Shown piece after piece: positions 43,815 to 52,043 of a stretch of 64,000 nucleotides of DNA (position 1 is the stretch's first letter; each line of letters begins with the position of its first letter). The notes under the pieces are model-generated. The model had not been told where the DNA came from, ran no database searches, and was given only the letters and a program-made list of their open reading frames with translations. The position numbers and the translations under genes are program-made. The stretch is taken from positions 25,239-89,238 of the forward strand of contig JBEIHY010000003.1 in NCBI GenBank assembly GCA_040381035.1, in the 5' to 3' direction. Source of the DNA: REEB506 sp040381035 (GTDB lineage Bacteria; Pseudomonadota; Alphaproteobacteria; Caulobacterales; Aquidulcibacteraceae).

Positions 43815-44642
43815 TTAGCCGTCGACGCCTTTGCCAAGCTCGCGGGCGCGCAAAGCGGCGGCTGCGACGGCGCGCCGCAGGAGTTGGGCCATCCCGTCTG
43901 GCGCCATCAGCACATCCAGCGCCGCCTGGGTGGTGCCGCCCGGGGAGGTGACTTGGCGGCGCAATTCGGTGGCGCTGTGGGCGCTGTCGAGCAGAAGCGC
44001 GCCGGCGCCGCCCACCGTCAGGCGCGCCAACCGTGTGGCGGTGTCGCGGTCCAGCCCTTCGGCTTCAGCCGCGGCGGCCATCACTTCAGCGAGCAAAAAA
44101 GCATAGGCAGGCCCCGAGCCGGACACGGCCGTGACCACATCCATCAGCCGTTCGGTTGGGATTGGCTGCACCGCGCCCAGCGGTGACAGGATCTGCTCCA
44201 CCAGCGCGGCCTGCTCTGGCCCACAGGCCGGCGCGCAGACATAAGCGGTGACGCCGTGTCCGAGCTGGCCGGGCAGGTTTGGCATGGCCCGCACCAGCCG
44301 ATCCACGCCCAAAGCGCGACCCATCTGGTTGAGCGTGACGCCCGCCATGATCGAAATCACCAGCGTGTGCGGGGCAATGGTGGCTTTCGCTTTGCTGACG
44401 GCCTCGGCGAATTGCTGCGGTTTGACGGCAATCACCACGACATCGGCGGGGCCATTGTCGGGCGGGTTCACCACCGCGCCCGCGCGCTCGAGTTCGTCGG
44501 CCAATTCGGGATTAAAGGCGGGGTCGTGCACGCTCAGCATCAAGCCGCCGCCGCGCCGCACCGCCGCCAGCCAGCCGCGCACCAGGGCGGCTCCCATCTG
44601 TCCCGCGCCAATCAACGTGACGGCGGGTGTTTCCAAGCTCAT
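43815..44642 (-). CDS. proC: pyrroline-5-carboxylate reductase
   Basis: A 275-residue Rossmann-fold enzyme that makes proline from P5C: VTLIGAGQMGAALVRGWL at the N-terminus, VVIAVKPQQFAEAV, and the family signature VTAVSGSGPAYAFLLAEVMAAAAEAEGL (quoted in parts). The ATG overlaps the ybjN stop by 4 bases (ATGA), so ybjN and proC form one operon. This pairing is common in alphaproteobacteria. Confidence 0.96.
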   Translation of the reverse strand: MSLETPAVTLIGAGQMGAALVRGWLAAVRRGGGLMLSVHDPAFNPELADELERAGAVVNPPDNGPADVVVIAVKPQQFAEAVSKAKATIAPHTLVISIMAGVTLNQMGRALGVDRLVRAMPNLPGQLGHGVTAYVCAPACGPEQAALVEQILSPLGAVQPIPTERLMDVVTAVSGSGPAYAFLLAEVMAAAAEAEGLDRDTATRLARLTVGGAGALLLDSAHSATELRRQVTSPGGTTQAALDVLMAPDGMAQLLRRAVAAAALRARELGKGVDG

Positions 44643-45145
44643 GCTTCGCCTGCTGTCTCAAACATCGAGGCGGCCAGCGCCTCCTCCGGCGATTTATCCG
44701 CCCAGATCAGGAAATTGAACGCCGGATAGAATCGGTCGCCCGCTTCAAGCGCTGCGGCGAGCAGCGCCTGGATTTCTCCGGCGGTGAGGTCTTCGCGCCC
44801 GATCAGCGGCAGGGTGTGGCGAAACACCACCGAGCCGTCTTCCGACCACAGGTCGAAATGGCCGAGCCACAGCGTTTCATTGACCAGCGCCACGAGCCGC
44901 GCAACGGCGGTGCGTTTGGCTTTCGGCGCGCGCAGATCAAACGATATGGTCATCATCAGCGCCGGCAATTCATAGCGATACGCGAAGAAGCCGGTGATTT
45001 CAGACCAAGCCCCGCGGGCCGAAAAGCTGATGTCTTCATCGTCGCCGCGCTCGGCGACAAAGCGATCATCGCTGGCAAGGACCGCTTCGATCAAATCGAT
45101 CGGATCGTCGATCTCGACGGCGTCGTCCAGGGTGGGAAGGTCCAT
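44639..45145 (-). CDS. YbjN-domain protein
   Basis: A 168-residue type III secretion chaperone-like fold of the YbjN group: ALMMTISFDLRAPKAKRTAV, LVNETLWLGHFDLWSEDGSV, VFRHTLPLIGREDLTAGEIQ and FYPAFNFLIWADKSPEEAL. It is translationally coupled to proC. The role is unsettled; YbjN affects stress and motility in enterobacteria. A leader of about 150 bases holds a hairpin (GCGATCC 45168-45174 with GGATCGC 45178-45184). Confidence 0.84.
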   Translation of the reverse strand: MDLPTLDDAVEIDDPIDLIEAVLASDDRFVAERGDDEDISFSARGAWSEITGFFAYRYELPALMMTISFDLRAPKAKRTAVARLVALVNETLWLGHFDLWSEDGSVVFRHTLPLIGREDLTAGEIQALLAAALEAGDRFYPAFNFLIWADKSPEEALAASMFETAGEA

Positions 45146-45167
45146 GCGCGGGGCCCCCTATGGCGGC

Positions 45168-45184
45168 GCGATCCGGCGGATCGC
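45168..45184 (-). promoter_or_regulatory. hairpin in the ybjN-proC leader
   Basis: Arms GCGATCC and GGATCGC with a 3-base loop, 23 bases before the ybjN ATG. There is no T-tract, so it is not a terminator. It could affect translation or mark a regulator dyad; nothing more can be said. Confidence 0.35.
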
Positions 45185-45301
45185 GTATCTTGGGGTCCGC
45201 GAATCGCAAATCCCCTACCGCTAGGCTACACATGCGCACATATGGCGCAACCGCTGCACGGTGAAACCAGTGTCACAGTTGTTAAGAAGTGGTGTCGATT
45301 G

Positions 45302-45871
45302 CTAGCCGAGTGCGGCAAGCGTTAACGAAGCGCCAGTGAACTGGGTTGGGGTGAGGGCCTGATCGAACGGGATTTCGGCGATCGCCCAGCCGCTTTCCGC
45401 TTGGCGCACATGCACATGCGTGATGCGGGCATCAACGTCGATTACCCAATATTCGCGCACGCCATAGGTTTGATAGAGGTCGGCTTTCACCATGCGGTCA
45501 AACTTTAGGCTGGTATCGGCGACTTCCACCACCAGCAAGGCGCTGTCGCCGCGGACCTGGCTCGGGCGCAACGGGGCCTTGGCAATGAACAAATCCGGTT
45601 CCGGCGCTTCTTCGCGGTCGAGAAAGAAGGTCGTGTCCGGCCCAACGGTGAAGTGCTCAGGGTCCAGCAATCGCGCAAGCCACACGATCAGCCGGCTCTT
45701 CCAAAACGAATGCAAATCTCCTTCGCCCGGCCTCTCAATCAGCTCCCCGTGGATCAGTTCGCAGCGATGGTCCGGCGCCAGGATGCCGGTTTCCTGCATC
45801 CGAAAAACGTCATCGACGGTCAGCCGGTCCTTAGTCGGCTCGGTGATCTGGGGGCGCACGCGAATGGTCAT
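45302..45871 (-). CDS. Uma2-family (DUF820) PD-(D/E)xK nuclease-like protein
   Basis: A 189-residue protein with the DUF820 core: LTVDDVFRMQETGILAPDHRCELIHGELIE (in parts), EAPEPDLFIAKAPLRPSQV, ALLVVEVADTSLKFDRMVKADLY, GVREYWVIDVDARITHV. The Asp of EPDLF, the Glu of VVEVAD and the Lys of VKADLY form the expected PD-(D/E)xK set. The family is abundant in cyanobacteria and scattered elsewhere; its biological role is not known. It is a single gene, divergent from the ABC-F gene. Confidence 0.86.
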   Translation of the reverse strand: MTIRVRPQITEPTKDRLTVDDVFRMQETGILAPDHRCELIHGELIERPGEGDLHSFWKSRLIVWLARLLDPEHFTVGPDTTFFLDREEAPEPDLFIAKAPLRPSQVRGDSALLVVEVADTSLKFDRMVKADLYQTYGVREYWVIDVDARITHVHVRQAESGWAIAEIPFDQALTPTQFTGASLTLAALG

Positions 45872-45954
45872 GGCCAGTACAATGGCAGTACCGGGGCCTG
45901 TGAAAAAGCGCGCCCGCCTTGCCGCGAAGAGCGGGCTCGCCTAAACCCCGCGCC

Positions 45955-47808
45955 ATGCTCCAGATCGAAGACCTGACCTACCGGATCGCCGGGCGCACGC
46001 TGTTTGATGGAGCGAGCGCGTTTATCGCCCGCGGCTGGAAGGTCGGGCTGGTCGGCCGCAACGGCACGGGAAAATCGACGCTGCTGAAGCTGATCCAGGA
46101 AGAAGCCGGCAATCCGGGCGGGGCGATCCGCATTCCGCCGGCAGCCCGGCTTGGCTTTGTTGCCCAAGAGGCGCCGCCGATTGAGACGCCCGTGCTTGCC
46201 TTCGTGCTGGAAGCCCATGCCGAGATGGATGCGCTTCTGAAAGAGGCCGACATCGCCGAAGATCCCCAGCGCATCGCCGACATCCATTTGCGGCTGGGTG
46301 AGCTCGACGCTTATTCCGCCGCGGCCCGCGCCAGTTCGATCCTGACCGGCCTTGGCTTTGACCAAGACGATCTGCAGCGGCCGTGCCGGGAGTTTTCCGG
46401 CGGCTGGCGGATGCGCGCGGCGCTGGCGGGTGTGCTGTTTGCCCAGCCTGATATTCTCGTGCTCGACGAGCCGACCAATTATCTCGACCTCGAAGGCGCG
46501 GCCTGGCTGGAAGAATACCTCAGCGACTATCCCGAAACCGTCATTGTCGTCAGCCACGATCGCGACATGCTCAATCGCAGCGTCACGCATATCCTGGCGC
46601 TGAACGATTCCAAACTCGAAGTGCATCCCGGCGGCTATGATACGTACTTGCGCAAACGCGCCGAACGCGCCGCGAATTTGGGTGCGCAAAAAGCCAAGCA
46701 AGATATCCAGCGTGCGCATCTGCAGGCGTTCGTTGATCGCTTTCGCGCCAAAGCCTCCAAAGCCCGCCAGGCGCAAAGCCGGATCAAGATGCTGGAGCGG
46801 ATGACGGATATTTCCGTGCCGCTGGAAGACCGCACCGTACCGTTCAAGTTTCCCGACCCCGAGGAATTGGCTTCGCCCCTGGTGGTGCTGGACGACGCCG
46901 ATCTTGGTTACGTCAATGGTCGGCCGGTTTTGAACAAGGTGTCGTTCCGGCTCGATCATGATGATCGCATCGTCATTATCGGCCCGAACGGGCAGGGCAA
47001 AACCACTTTGGTGAAATCCATCGCCGGCAAGCTCGCTTTGCTGAAGGGCAATCGCGTCGCCTCGCGCGCCGTTGAAATCGGGTATTTCAGCCAGGACCAG
47101 CTTGACGAATTGCGCACTGGCGAAAGCGTTTTGCAGCATATCCGCGATCTGGCGCCCAACGCCACGCCCGCCGCGCACCGCGCGATTGCGGCCCAGATCG
47201 GGTTTGGCGCCGAGAAGGTCGACACTCATGTTGAGCGTCTTTCCGGCGGCGAGAAGGTGCGCCTGTTGCTCGGCATGCTGGCGTTCAAGAAGCCGCATGT
47301 GCTCGTGCTCGACGAGCCGACGAGCCACTTGGATATCGACAGCCGCGAAGCCTTGATCCACGCCATCAATGGCTATTCCGGCGCCGTGCTGCTGATCACA
47401 CACGATGTCTATCTGGCCGAGGCCTGCGCCGATCGCCTTTGGTTGGTGCATTCGGGCAAGGCGCGGCCCTATGACGGCGACCTTGGCGATTATCGCAAGC
47501 TGGTGCTCGCGTCCGATCGCCCGCGCGACAAGGCCCCGGCGTCAGCCAAATCGGCGCCGAAACCGCGCGCAAGCGGGGTGAAGCGCAGCGGCCTGCAGAA
47601 GGCGGTTGAGCAGGCCGAGGCCGATCTGGCGCGGTTTCAAGCGCTCGTCGCCCAGCATGACGCTGCGCTCGCCGCGCCAAATCTTTACGCCAAAGGCAAT
47701 GCCAAAGCCGAACGCCTCGCCGCCGAGCGCGCCAATGCGGCGGCGGCGTTGGAGGTGGCCGAACTTGCCTGGCTGGAAGCGCAAGCGGCGCTGGAGGCGG
47801 CGGGGTAA
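45955..47808 (+). CDS. ABC-F family ATPase (Uup-like)
   Basis: A 617-residue protein with two ABC ATPase domains and no membrane helix. Walker A motifs are GLVGRNGTGKSTLLKL and IIGPNGQGKTTLVKS; signatures are FSGGWRMR and LSGGEKVR; Walker B motifs are ILVLDEPTNYLDL and VLVLDEPTSHLDI. A C-terminal coiled coil (LQKAVEQAEADLARFQALVA) is as in Uup. ABC-F proteins act on the ribosome or on DNA junctions. The ATG at 45955 starts domain 1. Confidence 0.92.
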   Translation: MLQIEDLTYRIAGRTLFDGASAFIARGWKVGLVGRNGTGKSTLLKLIQEEAGNPGGAIRIPPAARLGFVAQEAPPIETPVLAFVLEAHAEMDALLKEADIAEDPQRIADIHLRLGELDAYSAAARASSILTGLGFDQDDLQRPCREFSGGWRMRAALAGVLFAQPDILVLDEPTNYLDLEGAAWLEEYLSDYPETVIVVSHDRDMLNRSVTHILALNDSKLEVHPGGYDTYLRKRAERAANLGAQKAKQDIQRAHLQAFVDRFRAKASKARQAQSRIKMLERMTDISVPLEDRTVPFKFPDPEELASPLVVLDDADLGYVNGRPVLNKVSFRLDHDDRIVIIGPNGQGKTTLVKSIAGKLALLKGNRVASRAVEIGYFSQDQLDELRTGESVLQHIRDLAPNATPAAHRAIAAQIGFGAEKVDTHVERLSGGEKVRLLLGMLAFKKPHVLVLDEPTSHLDIDSREALIHAINGYSGAVLLITHDVYLAEACADRLWLVHSGKARPYDGDLGDYRKLVLASDRPRDKAPASAKSAPKPRASGVKRSGLQKAVEQAEADLARFQALVAQHDAALAAPNLYAKGNAKAERLAAERANAAAALEVAELAWLEAQAALEAAG

Positions 47809-47890
47809 TGCTTGAACCTTCGCGGTATCGCGCCAGCGCCAAATGTGCTCTAAGGGCCCCAATGGCGCTTTCCGCCTGAAAGGTTACTGA

Positions 47891-48235
47891 TTGTCAGCCC
47901 CGAAATTCATCCCCGACAAAGACGAGCGCGCGAGCGCGTCCGCCAAGGCCAAGCGGGCGCTGGTCGAGAAATTCCGCGCCGCCCAGGCCATTCCGGTCGA
48001 TCCGGCCGAGCGCGAGGCGCGCCTTGCTGCGGCCGCTGCGAAGGAAGCGCGCGCCCATGCGCTCGCCCAGGAAAAGCAGGCCAAGATAGAAGCCGACAAG
48101 GCCGAGCGTCGCGCCGCCCAAGAAGCCAAGCGCGAGCAGGCCGAGGCCGCCGCTTATGCCCAATCGGAAGGCGCCAAGGCTGCCCAAAAGGCCGCGCGCG
48201 ACGCTCGCTACGCTGCTCGCAAGGCGCGCAAATAA
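47891..48235 (+). CDS. small Ala/Lys/Glu-rich coiled-coil protein (DUF6481-like)
   Basis: A 114-residue, very hydrophilic protein (KAKRALVEKFRAAQAIPVDP, then REARLAAAAAKEARAHALAQ to the end), probably one long helix. The start is TTG 47891, with AAGG 8 bases upstream. It resembles the DUF6481 group of alphaproteobacteria. Function unknown; the basic composition would allow RNA or DNA contact, which is inference. Confidence 0.66.
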   Translation: MSAPKFIPDKDERASASAKAKRALVEKFRAAQAIPVDPAEREARLAAAAAKEARAHALAQEKQAKIEADKAERRAAQEAKREQAEAAAYAQSEGAKAAQKAARDARYAARKARK

Positions 48236-48261
48236 CGCTTCAGCCGCATCAGGCGTGGGAT

Positions 48262-49256
48262 GGCGGCCGCGTGCCCCATCAGCGGCCAATGCAGCGCTCA
48301 GACCAGCGCATCGAGGCGGTCAATTTGTCCGTCGCTGACCTCGCTGAACGCCATCATCTGCTCCTTCAATTGCAAAAAGGCGCCGCAATGGGTGATGTGG
48401 CCTTGCGCATACGGCGCTGAGATCGGTTCGGCGGGGCGCGCCTGCTGCGCGTGGCGTGAACCAGGCGGATCGGGCAGGTCTGGCTTGGCGCTTGCAGGGC
48501 CGTGCACTCCATGCGCCGCCCTGATGGACCTCGGCGACAATGAGGTCCGCGCCAAATGCGTCGGCGGCCGTACCCGCCCGTTGCGCGCAGGCCAGCGGCG
48601 ACAGCCCCTGCGGGCTGCGATCGACCAGGACAAAGCCGGATCTCTCAACCTAAACGGCCACAACAATGCCGCACGCCGCGCCGCGATCGCCGGCCGGCGG
48701 ATCGACCGCCACAACGACCTGATCGAAGGCCGCCGGGGCGCCGCTGCGGGCGCGCGAAAAACGTCTGCCGCCCGCCACAGCGCGGCGCTTTTGCCTTCCA
48801 AAAGTACGCCCTCACTCTCTTTGGCGGCCCGGCGCGAGCAGCCAACCAGCGCCTGCAGGTTATCGAGGAATGCCGGCGCTAGCTTCTGCGCATTGGCCGC
48901 CGTGCCGGCATGGGTGACGACGCAGCTTTCCTTGCAGCGCACCATGCACAAAGCGGTGATCGGTGGTTTGGGGGCGTGGTGATCGCGATGGGCGGATCGC
49001 CGCCCAGGCGCACGCCCATCCGCAGCAGCGCCCGCCCTTCTTCCGCGCGCGGCCAGGCGCAGAATTCGTCGGCCAAGGCTGCGTGAACTTGCGGCCCGCG
49101 CAGACGCTGCGGCTTCGCGGCGGAAAACGCTGAAGCCACCGCGCCATTGACAGACAGCAGGCGCCGGCGCGTTGGCTCATAATGCGGCGGGACGCGGTGC
49201 GGCAGCCAGCGCAGACCGGACGGGCCTTCGATCATCCTTTCGCGCAGGCCGCGAGC
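48262..49256 (-). pseudogene. decayed phage/gene-transfer-agent-type terminase large subunit
   Basis: Read on the minus strand, pieces of one terminase occur in order but in different frames. (a) About 49253-48975: MIEGPSGLRWLP, RRRLLSVNGAVASAFSA, RLRGPQVHAALADEFCAWPR, PIAITTP. (b) After a frame change near 48970 (extra C in a C-run): CVVTHAGTAANAQKLAPAFL and EGVLLEGKSAALWR. (c) Another frame: AAFDQVVVAVDPPAGDRGAA, a stop, then VDRSPQGLSPLACAQRA and LIVAEVHQGGAW. (d) Back in frame (b): ARPAEPISAPYAQGHITHCG, KEQMMAFSEV and DRLDALV, where TGA replaces the usual Trp codon. The N-terminal ATPase part is missing. No other phage or GTA gene is adjacent. Confidence 0.8.
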
Positions 49257-49458
49257 GCTTTGATGGGGGGATTGGGTGGGGCTTTGGCGCACCGCGCAGG
49301 CGGCGCGCCTTCTAGGGGATGAAAGATATTGCTCATGGCGCCAAGCATCGCCGCACGCGCGGGTCGGTCGGATAGATGGGCGCAGGGTCCAAGTGGGGCT
49401 TATCAAGAGCGGCTTTTCAATTGGCAGAGGTGGCGCGTGTGTCCGCAGTCAGCGCAGC

Positions 49459-49490
49459 AAAAAGGGCGACGCGGTGAGGCGTCGCCCTTT
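49459..49490 (-). terminator. intrinsic terminator of the groESL operon
   Basis: Minus-strand hairpin with 12-bp arms AAAGGGCGACGC and GCGTCGCCCTTT, a 6-base loop and a five-T tail. It lies about 240 bases past the groEL stop, beyond the 75-bp repeats, and no other minus-strand gene lies between, apart from the repeats. Confidence 0.72.
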
Positions 49491-49497
49491 GAATTTC

Positions 49498-49551
49498 CCC
49501 CACCCCTGCCCCTACCCCGTGAACGAGGGAGAGGATTGGGGGAGGGGGCTT
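49498..49551. repeat. C-rich/G-rich imperfect palindrome (REP-like)
   Basis: A run of CCCC tracts (49498-49520) faces GGGAGAGG, GGGGG and AGGGGG tracts (49530-49551). It resembles the dispersed CCCTCTCCC/GGGAGAGGG intergenic elements common in proteobacteria. The terminator-like hairpin lies just upstream. Confidence 0.45.
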
Positions 49552-49570
49552 CAAGCTGCTTGCGGGTGAC

Positions 49571-49747
49571 GGATTTCTTTAGAAATCCATATCGCCCCTC
49601 CGGACCGGCTTTGCCGGTCCGTCGGACTTGGGACTTTGGGCGAATGGATTTCCTTAGAAATCCATATCGCCCCTCCGGACCGGCTTTGCCGGTCCGTCGG
49701 ACTTGGGACTTTGGGCGAATGGATTTCCTTAGAAATCCATATCGCCC
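49571..49747. repeat. 75-bp tandem repeat overlapping the groEL 3' end
   Basis: Two full 75-bp units (49571-49645, 49646-49720) and the first 27 bases of a third (49721-49747) that is the groEL C-terminal coding end. Each unit carries two inverted repeats. One is GGATTTC/GAAATCC, extended in copy 3 to 15-base arms at 49713-49727 and 49732-49747 with one bulge. The other is GGACCGGC-TTT-GCCGGTCC (49602-49620; again at 49677-49695). On the groEL strand each full unit also holds GGAGG followed by ATG-GAT-TTC-TAA. The units are nearly identical (one difference in the first 12 bases). Confidence 0.85.
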
Positions 49748-51381
49748 ATGCCGCCCATGCCGCCGCCCGGCATGCCGCCGCCGCCAGCGCCGCCCTTGTC
49801 GCGCTTGGGCGCTTCGGCGATCGAGGCTTCGGTGGTGATGATGAGGGCCGAGACCGAGGCCGCGTCTTGCAACGCGGTGCGCACGACCTTCACCGGATCG
49901 ATGATGCCGGCCTTGATCATGTCGACATATTCTTCGGTTTGGGCGTTGAAGCCTTCGGTTTCCGACTTCGACTCGCGCAGCTTGCCGACAACGATCGAGC
50001 CTTCCACGCCGGCATTTTCCGCGATCTGACGCAGCGGCGATTCCAGCGCCTTGCGCACGATCGAAACGCCGACATCTTGGTCTTCGTTTTCGCCTTTGAC
50101 GTTGAGCTTCTGGGCCGCGCGGAACAGCGCGACGCCGCCGCCCGGAACGATACCTTCTTCCACCGCAGCGCGGGTGGCGTTCAGCGCATCATCAACGCGG
50201 TCCTTGCGCTCTTTCACTTCCACTTCCGTGGCGCCGCCGACCTTGATCACTGCAACGCCGCCGGCGAGTTTCGCCAGACGCTCTTGCAGCTTTTCCTTGT
50301 CATAGTCGCTGGTGGTGTCTTCGATCTGCTTGCGGATCTGAGCGACGCGGGCCTGGATGTCCTTCTTGTCGCCGTGACCGTCGACGACGGTGGTGTCGTC
50401 CTTCTTCACCACGACCTTCTTGGCCTTGCCGAGCATGTCGAGGGTGACGTTTTCCAGCTTGATGCCGAGGTCTTCGCTGATCACCTGGCCGCCGGTCAGG
50501 ATCGCGATGTCTTCCAGCATCGCCTTGCGACGATCGCCAAAGCCCGGGGCCTTGACTGCCGCGACCTTCAGGCCGCCGCGCAGCTTGTTGACGACGAGCG
50601 TGGCGAGCGCTTCGCCTTCGACGTCTTCGGCGATGATCAGCAGCGGCTTGCCGTTCTGCACGATCTGCTCAAGGATCGGCAACATCGGCTGCAGCGAGCT
50701 GATCTTCTTCTCAAACAGCAGGATCAGCGGCTCTTCGAGGCTGACTTCCATCTTGTCGGCATTGGTGATGAAGTACGGCGACAGATAGCCGCGATCGAAC
50801 TGCATGCCTTCGACGACTTCGAGTTCGGTTTCCAGGCTCTTGGCTTCTTCAACCGTGATGACGCCTTCGTTGCCGACCTTCGCCATGGCGTCGGCCAGGA
50901 ACTTGCCGATGTCTTTGTCGCCATTGGCCGAAATCGTGCCGACTTGGGCGATTTCCTCAGAGCCCTTCACCTTGGCGGCGCGCTTCTTCAGATCTTCCAC
51001 GATCGCCAGCACGGCCTTGTCGATGCCGCGCTTCAGGTCCATCGGATTGCGGCCAGCGGCCACAGCCTTCATGCCTTCGCGCACAATGGCCTGGGCCAGA
51101 ACGGTCGCTGTGGTGGTGCCGTCGCCGGCTTCGTCATTGGTCTTGGAAGCAACCTCACGAATGAGCTGGGCGCCCATGTTCATGAACTTGTCTTCGAGCT
51201 CGATTTCCTTCGCGACGGTAACGCCGTCCTTGGTGGTGCGCGGGGCGCCAAAGCTCTTTTCGATGACGACATTGCGGCCTTTCGGGCCGAGCGTCACCTT
51301 CACGGCGTTCGCCAGAATATCGACGCCCGCCAGCATCCGTTCGCGCGCATCCGCGCCAAATTGCACGACTTTCGCAGCCAT
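49729..51381 (-). CDS. groEL: chaperonin GroEL
   Basis: A 550-residue 60-kDa chaperonin subunit: MAAKVVQFGADARERMLAGV, VTLGPKGRNVVIEKSFGAP, the ATP-binding Asp in NDEAGDGTTTATVLAQAI, and the Gly-Met tail (PGGGMGGMGDMDF). It forms the double-ring folding chamber with GroES. It lies 103 bases after groES in the same operon. Its last codons and stop are part of a 75-bp tandem repeat, and the TAA sits in a hairpin loop. Confidence 0.98.
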   Translation of the reverse strand: MAAKVVQFGADARERMLAGVDILANAVKVTLGPKGRNVVIEKSFGAPRTTKDGVTVAKEIELEDKFMNMGAQLIREVASKTNDEAGDGTTTATVLAQAIVREGMKAVAAGRNPMDLKRGIDKAVLAIVEDLKKRAAKVKGSEEIAQVGTISANGDKDIGKFLADAMAKVGNEGVITVEEAKSLETELEVVEGMQFDRGYLSPYFITNADKMEVSLEEPLILLFEKKISSLQPMLPILEQIVQNGKPLLIIAEDVEGEALATLVVNKLRGGLKVAAVKAPGFGDRRKAMLEDIAILTGGQVISEDLGIKLENVTLDMLGKAKKVVVKKDDTTVVDGHGDKKDIQARVAQIRKQIEDTTSDYDKEKLQERLAKLAGGVAVIKVGGATEVEVKERKDRVDDALNATRAAVEEGIVPGGGVALFRAAQKLNVKGENEDQDVGVSIVRKALESPLRQIAENAGVEGSIVVGKLRESKSETEGFNAQTEEYVDMIKAGIIDPVKVVRTALQDAASVSALIITTEASIAEAPKRDKGGAGGGGMPGGGMGGMGDMDF

Positions 51382-51484
51382 GTGAGATTTCCTTCAAAAG
51401 TTGGTGCGCGGGCCTTAAAGCCCGCAGATGAGTTTCAACGAGGCCCCGAACGGGCTTTACCCCCCGGGGCGGCCTTGGCGGCGT

Positions 51485-51802
51485 TTAAGCCGCCTTTTTG
51501 CCCTTCGCCGGCGCGTCGATCACGCCCATGATGTCGCTCTCCTTCATGATCAGGAGTTCGTCGCCATCGAGCTTGACTTCGGTGCCCGACCATTTGCCGA
51601 ACAGGATGCGATCGCCGACCTTGACGTCCATCGCGATCCGCTCGCCGTCTTCGTCACGCGCGCCCGGGCCAACGGCAACGACTTCGCCTTCCTGCGGCTT
51701 TTCCTGAGCGGTATCCGGGATGATAATCCCGCCTTTGGTCTTTTCTTCTTCCTTGACGCGCTTCACCAGAACGCGATCGCCAAGCGGACGAAAGTTCGCC
51801 AC
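51485..51802 (-). CDS. groES: co-chaperonin GroES
   Basis: A 105-residue GroES: FRPLGDRVLVKRVKEEEKTK, GGIIIPDTAQEKPQEGEVVA, VGDRILFGKWSGTEVKLDGD, LLIMKESDIMGVI. It caps the GroEL ring. The start is GTG 51802 with AGGAG 7 bases upstream. First gene of groESL, expressed from a sigma-32-like promoter with a degenerate CIRCE just behind it. Confidence 0.97.
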   Translation of the reverse strand: MANFRPLGDRVLVKRVKEEEKTKGGIIIPDTAQEKPQEGEVVAVGPGARDEDGERIAMDVKVGDRILFGKWSGTEVKLDGDELLIMKESDIMGVIDAPAKGKKAA

Positions 51803-51859
51803 TGCGGACTCCTATGGTTCGTTAAGACAAGTGTTTGCGCCCCCGGGGCGGTTAAGCGC

Positions 51860-51886
51860 GTAGCACTCACGCCTGCCGGTTGCTAA
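51860..51886 (-). promoter_or_regulatory. degenerate CIRCE (HrcA operator) of groESL
   Basis: GTAGCACTC (51860-51868), 9-base spacer, GGTTGCTAA (51878-51886). This matches TTAGCACTC-N9-GAGTGCTAA at 8/9 and 7/9 positions with exact spacing. It lies between the sigma-32-like promoter and groES, the expected operator position. Confidence 0.72.
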
Positions 51887-51894
51887 CGGACTGG

Positions 51895-51923
51895 AGATAG
51901 GGGTTGGCGCGCCTCGCGTCAAC
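51895..51923 (-). promoter_or_regulatory. sigma-32-like heat-shock promoter of groESL
   Basis: On the minus strand, GTTGAC (51923-51918), a spacer, then CCCCTATCT (51903-51895) resemble the sigma-32 consensus CTTGAA and CCCCATNT. The CIRCE follows after 8 bases. Caulobacter groESL has the same two elements. Confidence 0.6.
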
Positions 51924-52043
51924 AGGCTTGCAGGAATTGCAGTGGAGTTATGCGTTTGTGCATATCGCAATGGCGCAGCGAAGGGCGTTGACCTTCCGGC
52001 CAAAGCCGCCCACCTGAGAGCTCAGCAATATGTGGAGCAGCGA

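Noticed and set aside
45190..45240. tRNA-like stretch on the minus strand before ybjN
   Set aside because: A D-arm-like TAGC...GGTA is present, but acceptor, anticodon and T stems do not pair.
45868..47451. 527-codon minus-strand frame over the ABC-F gene
   Set aside because: Shadow of a well-conserved ATPase gene.
49329..49838. 169-codon frame over the 75-bp repeat with 25-residue protein repeats
   Set aside because: The repeat is a multiple of three and so gives an open frame by chance; no SD, and it runs into groEL antisense.
49636..51531. 631-codon plus-strand frame over groEL
   Set aside because: Antisense shadow of groEL running through the tandem repeat; no homology.
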